Shown: positions 62,646 to 64,000 of the stretch, piece after piece
Numbering within the stretch: the first letter of the stretch is position 1
How the letters are laid out: each line of letters opens with the position of its first letter
Origin: Rhizoctonia solani
Taxonomy: Eukaryota; Basidiomycota; Agaricomycetes; Cantharellales; Ceratobasidiaceae
Length of the DNA stretch: 64,000 nt
Assembly (NCBI RefSeq): GCF_016906535.1
Contig: NC_057381.1
Location: 1,798,001 to 1,862,000 of the forward strand
Reading direction: 5' to 3'
The notes under the pieces: model-generated
Told to the model about the DNA's origin: nothing
Databases searched by the model: none
What the model saw: only the letters and a program-made list of their open reading frames with translations
Position numbers and translations under genes: made by a program

Positions 62646-62977
62646 TGGACGTTTTGCGACGAAGCCTGCGGAGTCGCAAAACAGCGACTTAGCCGAAGCA
62701 TGTAGCAAGTCACGTGAGGACCGCTTCGACTTGCGTCCGACCTCCTCAACCGTCCGGCCCTCGTATACACCGAGTGTCGCGGCACGCCTTTGAGTGTCGT
62801 TTTATCCCGCCCACTATCCCATAGGTCACGAGGGTTGGTTTGGGCCGCCCACCCACGAGCCAGACTCACGGTCGGGCGCCCCCGGTCCACCCTCGCTGCT
62901 TCGCAGCTGCGGGGGTTCCCCAACCTCACCGGTCTGGGTCTCATGGCTGACGCAGACAAGCGGACAGAGGATAAGTT
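62646..62977 (+). repeat. Dispersed repeat R2, copy b
   Basis: 332 bp, nearly identical to 57609-57949 from TGGACGTTTTGCGACG to GAGGATAAGTT, apart from point changes and a deletion of about ten bases after CCGCTTC. The flanks of the two copies are unrelated, which fixes the repeat borders. Confidence 0.8.
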
Positions 62978-63407
62978 TCACTTTTGCCCAGAAGTAACTA
63001 CCCGAGCAGTTATCTGGACAAAGGGAATGGGCCGGAGCTACCACTTGGCTAATATATCAACGTTGAAATATATCTGGAGGTATTTCCGCTCAGTGTAGAA
63101 AGAAGATAAAAACGTATATAAAAACAATATATATATTAATAACTAGCCAAATACAAAGTATGAACAAGAGTAAGAGTAAGAGTAAAACAATGAGTTGCTA
63201 GGAGGTAGAACAGGCCTCCCTTATATACCCGCAAACAAATCAATCGAGTCACTTGTAGGGGCAACGTGTACTTACTGTGCACTACTGCGCATACATTCCA
63301 TTGGTTAGTTCACACTGATTCAATTACATGGAAGATACTAGATTGTTATAGTATCTACAAGGTATTTCTACACTTAGTAACAACATTGATTGCCTCTATA
63401 CAGAAGC
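62978..63407. other. Intergenic, AT-rich
   Basis: Includes a short simple repeat AAGAGTAAGAGTAAGAGTAA near 63165-63185. No gene seen. Confidence 0.35.
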
Positions 63408-64000
63408 TCAGCCGTTTTTTGCAGCTGGTCGAGTCATGAACACCTGTTTCTTGATTGCATCAGAGTCTCACTTGTAGCAGATATGCTTTTGAGGGCTTAC
63501 CTGATCATACATGGGTGGAAGTGTTCCTGCATCTGTCTCGTGAATGGAATGCCTGCTCAACCCCCACAATTAGTACTTGGAGGGTCGATCGGCTGGTACT
63601 TGACTCTTACCTGTCATTTTGATCCATTGTAACATAAGTATTGCTGTGGGATTCATAGCTGGACTGCGTCTCAGATCCCAATACTGTATTTGATGGTGGC
63701 CGAACCGGTCCCACTCTAGCCCCAGATTTCCTTGAAACAAGGGCCCTGCGTACGTTTGGAACAAACACAGGCTGACGTTGGACGTAACCAAGAGGAGGCT
63801 GGTTGTGTGCTCCTGTAAACGTGGTGATAGGGTTGCTGTTGCTTGAATGGTAGCCAATTGGTGTGTTTTCTGACCCTGATATAGGGAATGTGCCCCGGTA
63901 ACGATATTTACCTCTTTGGAGTAGGCACCATCCCAATGCAAATATGCAGAGCACTGTCAGAATACCCGCAACTATTCCACCAATGACACCAGGGCTCAAA
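63408..64000 (-). CDS. Single-pass membrane protein, C-terminal part (runs off the window)
   Basis: Partial; the 5' end lies beyond base 64000. The visible part starts with a transmembrane helix, VIGGIVAGILTVLCIFALGW (near 63930-63990), followed by a basic stop-transfer LLQRGKYRYRG and a polar cytoplasmic tail. That tail is rich in Ser, Asn and Pro and ends with an exon encoding RHSIHETDAGTLPPMYDQ and a last exon VFMTRPAAKNG (stop at 63408-63410). The LPPxYD motif near the C-terminus recurs in agaricomycete single-pass proteins with a Ser/Thr-rich outer domain, whose role is unknown (recall). The frame has no ATG in the window, consistent with a partial gene. A relic of the last exons lies at 61510-61740. 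Confidence 0.7.

Overview
The window is nuclear DNA from a filamentous basidiomycete, most likely an agaricomycete close to Rhizoctonia/Ceratobasidium (inferred). Nearly every gene is split by many introns of about 45-65 bases, there are no operons, and the families fit that group: expanded P450s, HGD-type kinases, caspase-like proteins, F-box and MYND proteins, GH53, and the recurring uncharacterised 'CYFFSWT' and YSSGN-lactonase types. All exon maps here were built by hand from GT-AG (sometimes GC-AG) signals, paralogue comparison and reading-frame phase. Where exon sums are quoted they divide by three.

Layout. 1-8 kb: two intact tandem cytochrome P450 genes made by a segmental duplication that also copied the tail of the neighbouring F-box/LRR gene. 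A 212-bp inverted-repeat element and a dispersed repeat lie between them. 8-16.5 kb (minus strand): a 1,105-residue F-box/LRR protein with a long serine-rich N-terminus, an uncharacterised 704-residue protein, and the ribosome-biogenesis factor UTP11. 17-23 kb (plus): a kinase cluster of one relic and two intact kinases; one of the intact kinases carries a C-terminal tail with two AT-hook motifs. 23-32 kb: mitochondrial seryl-tRNA synthetase, a small secreted DUF3455-like protein, and a K+/H+ antiporter. 33-38 kb (minus): a small unknown protein, a MYND-finger protein and a lactonase-type beta-propeller. 40-46.5 kb: a secreted GH53 endo-galactanase, an F-box protein, and an LSB5-like VHS/GAT trafficking protein. 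47-54 kb (minus): two caspase-like genes with complementary truncations, separated by a decayed transposase tail, a palindromic repeat and a dispersed repeat. 54.6-61 kb: an aldehyde dehydrogenase and a third P450. 61-64 kb: repeats and the C-terminal part of a single-pass membrane protein that runs off the right edge, plus a relic of its last exons.

Housekeeping genes (UTP11, seryl-tRNA synthetase, LSB5, antiporter) are therefore interleaved with fast-evolving accessory families (P450, kinase, caspase, F-box) and small non-autonomous repeats. The accessory families show fresh duplication, truncation and tail-swapping. The most notable object is the kinase with AT-hooks at 18387-20351, followed by the caspase pair at 47-54 kb and the fused F-box/LRR gene.
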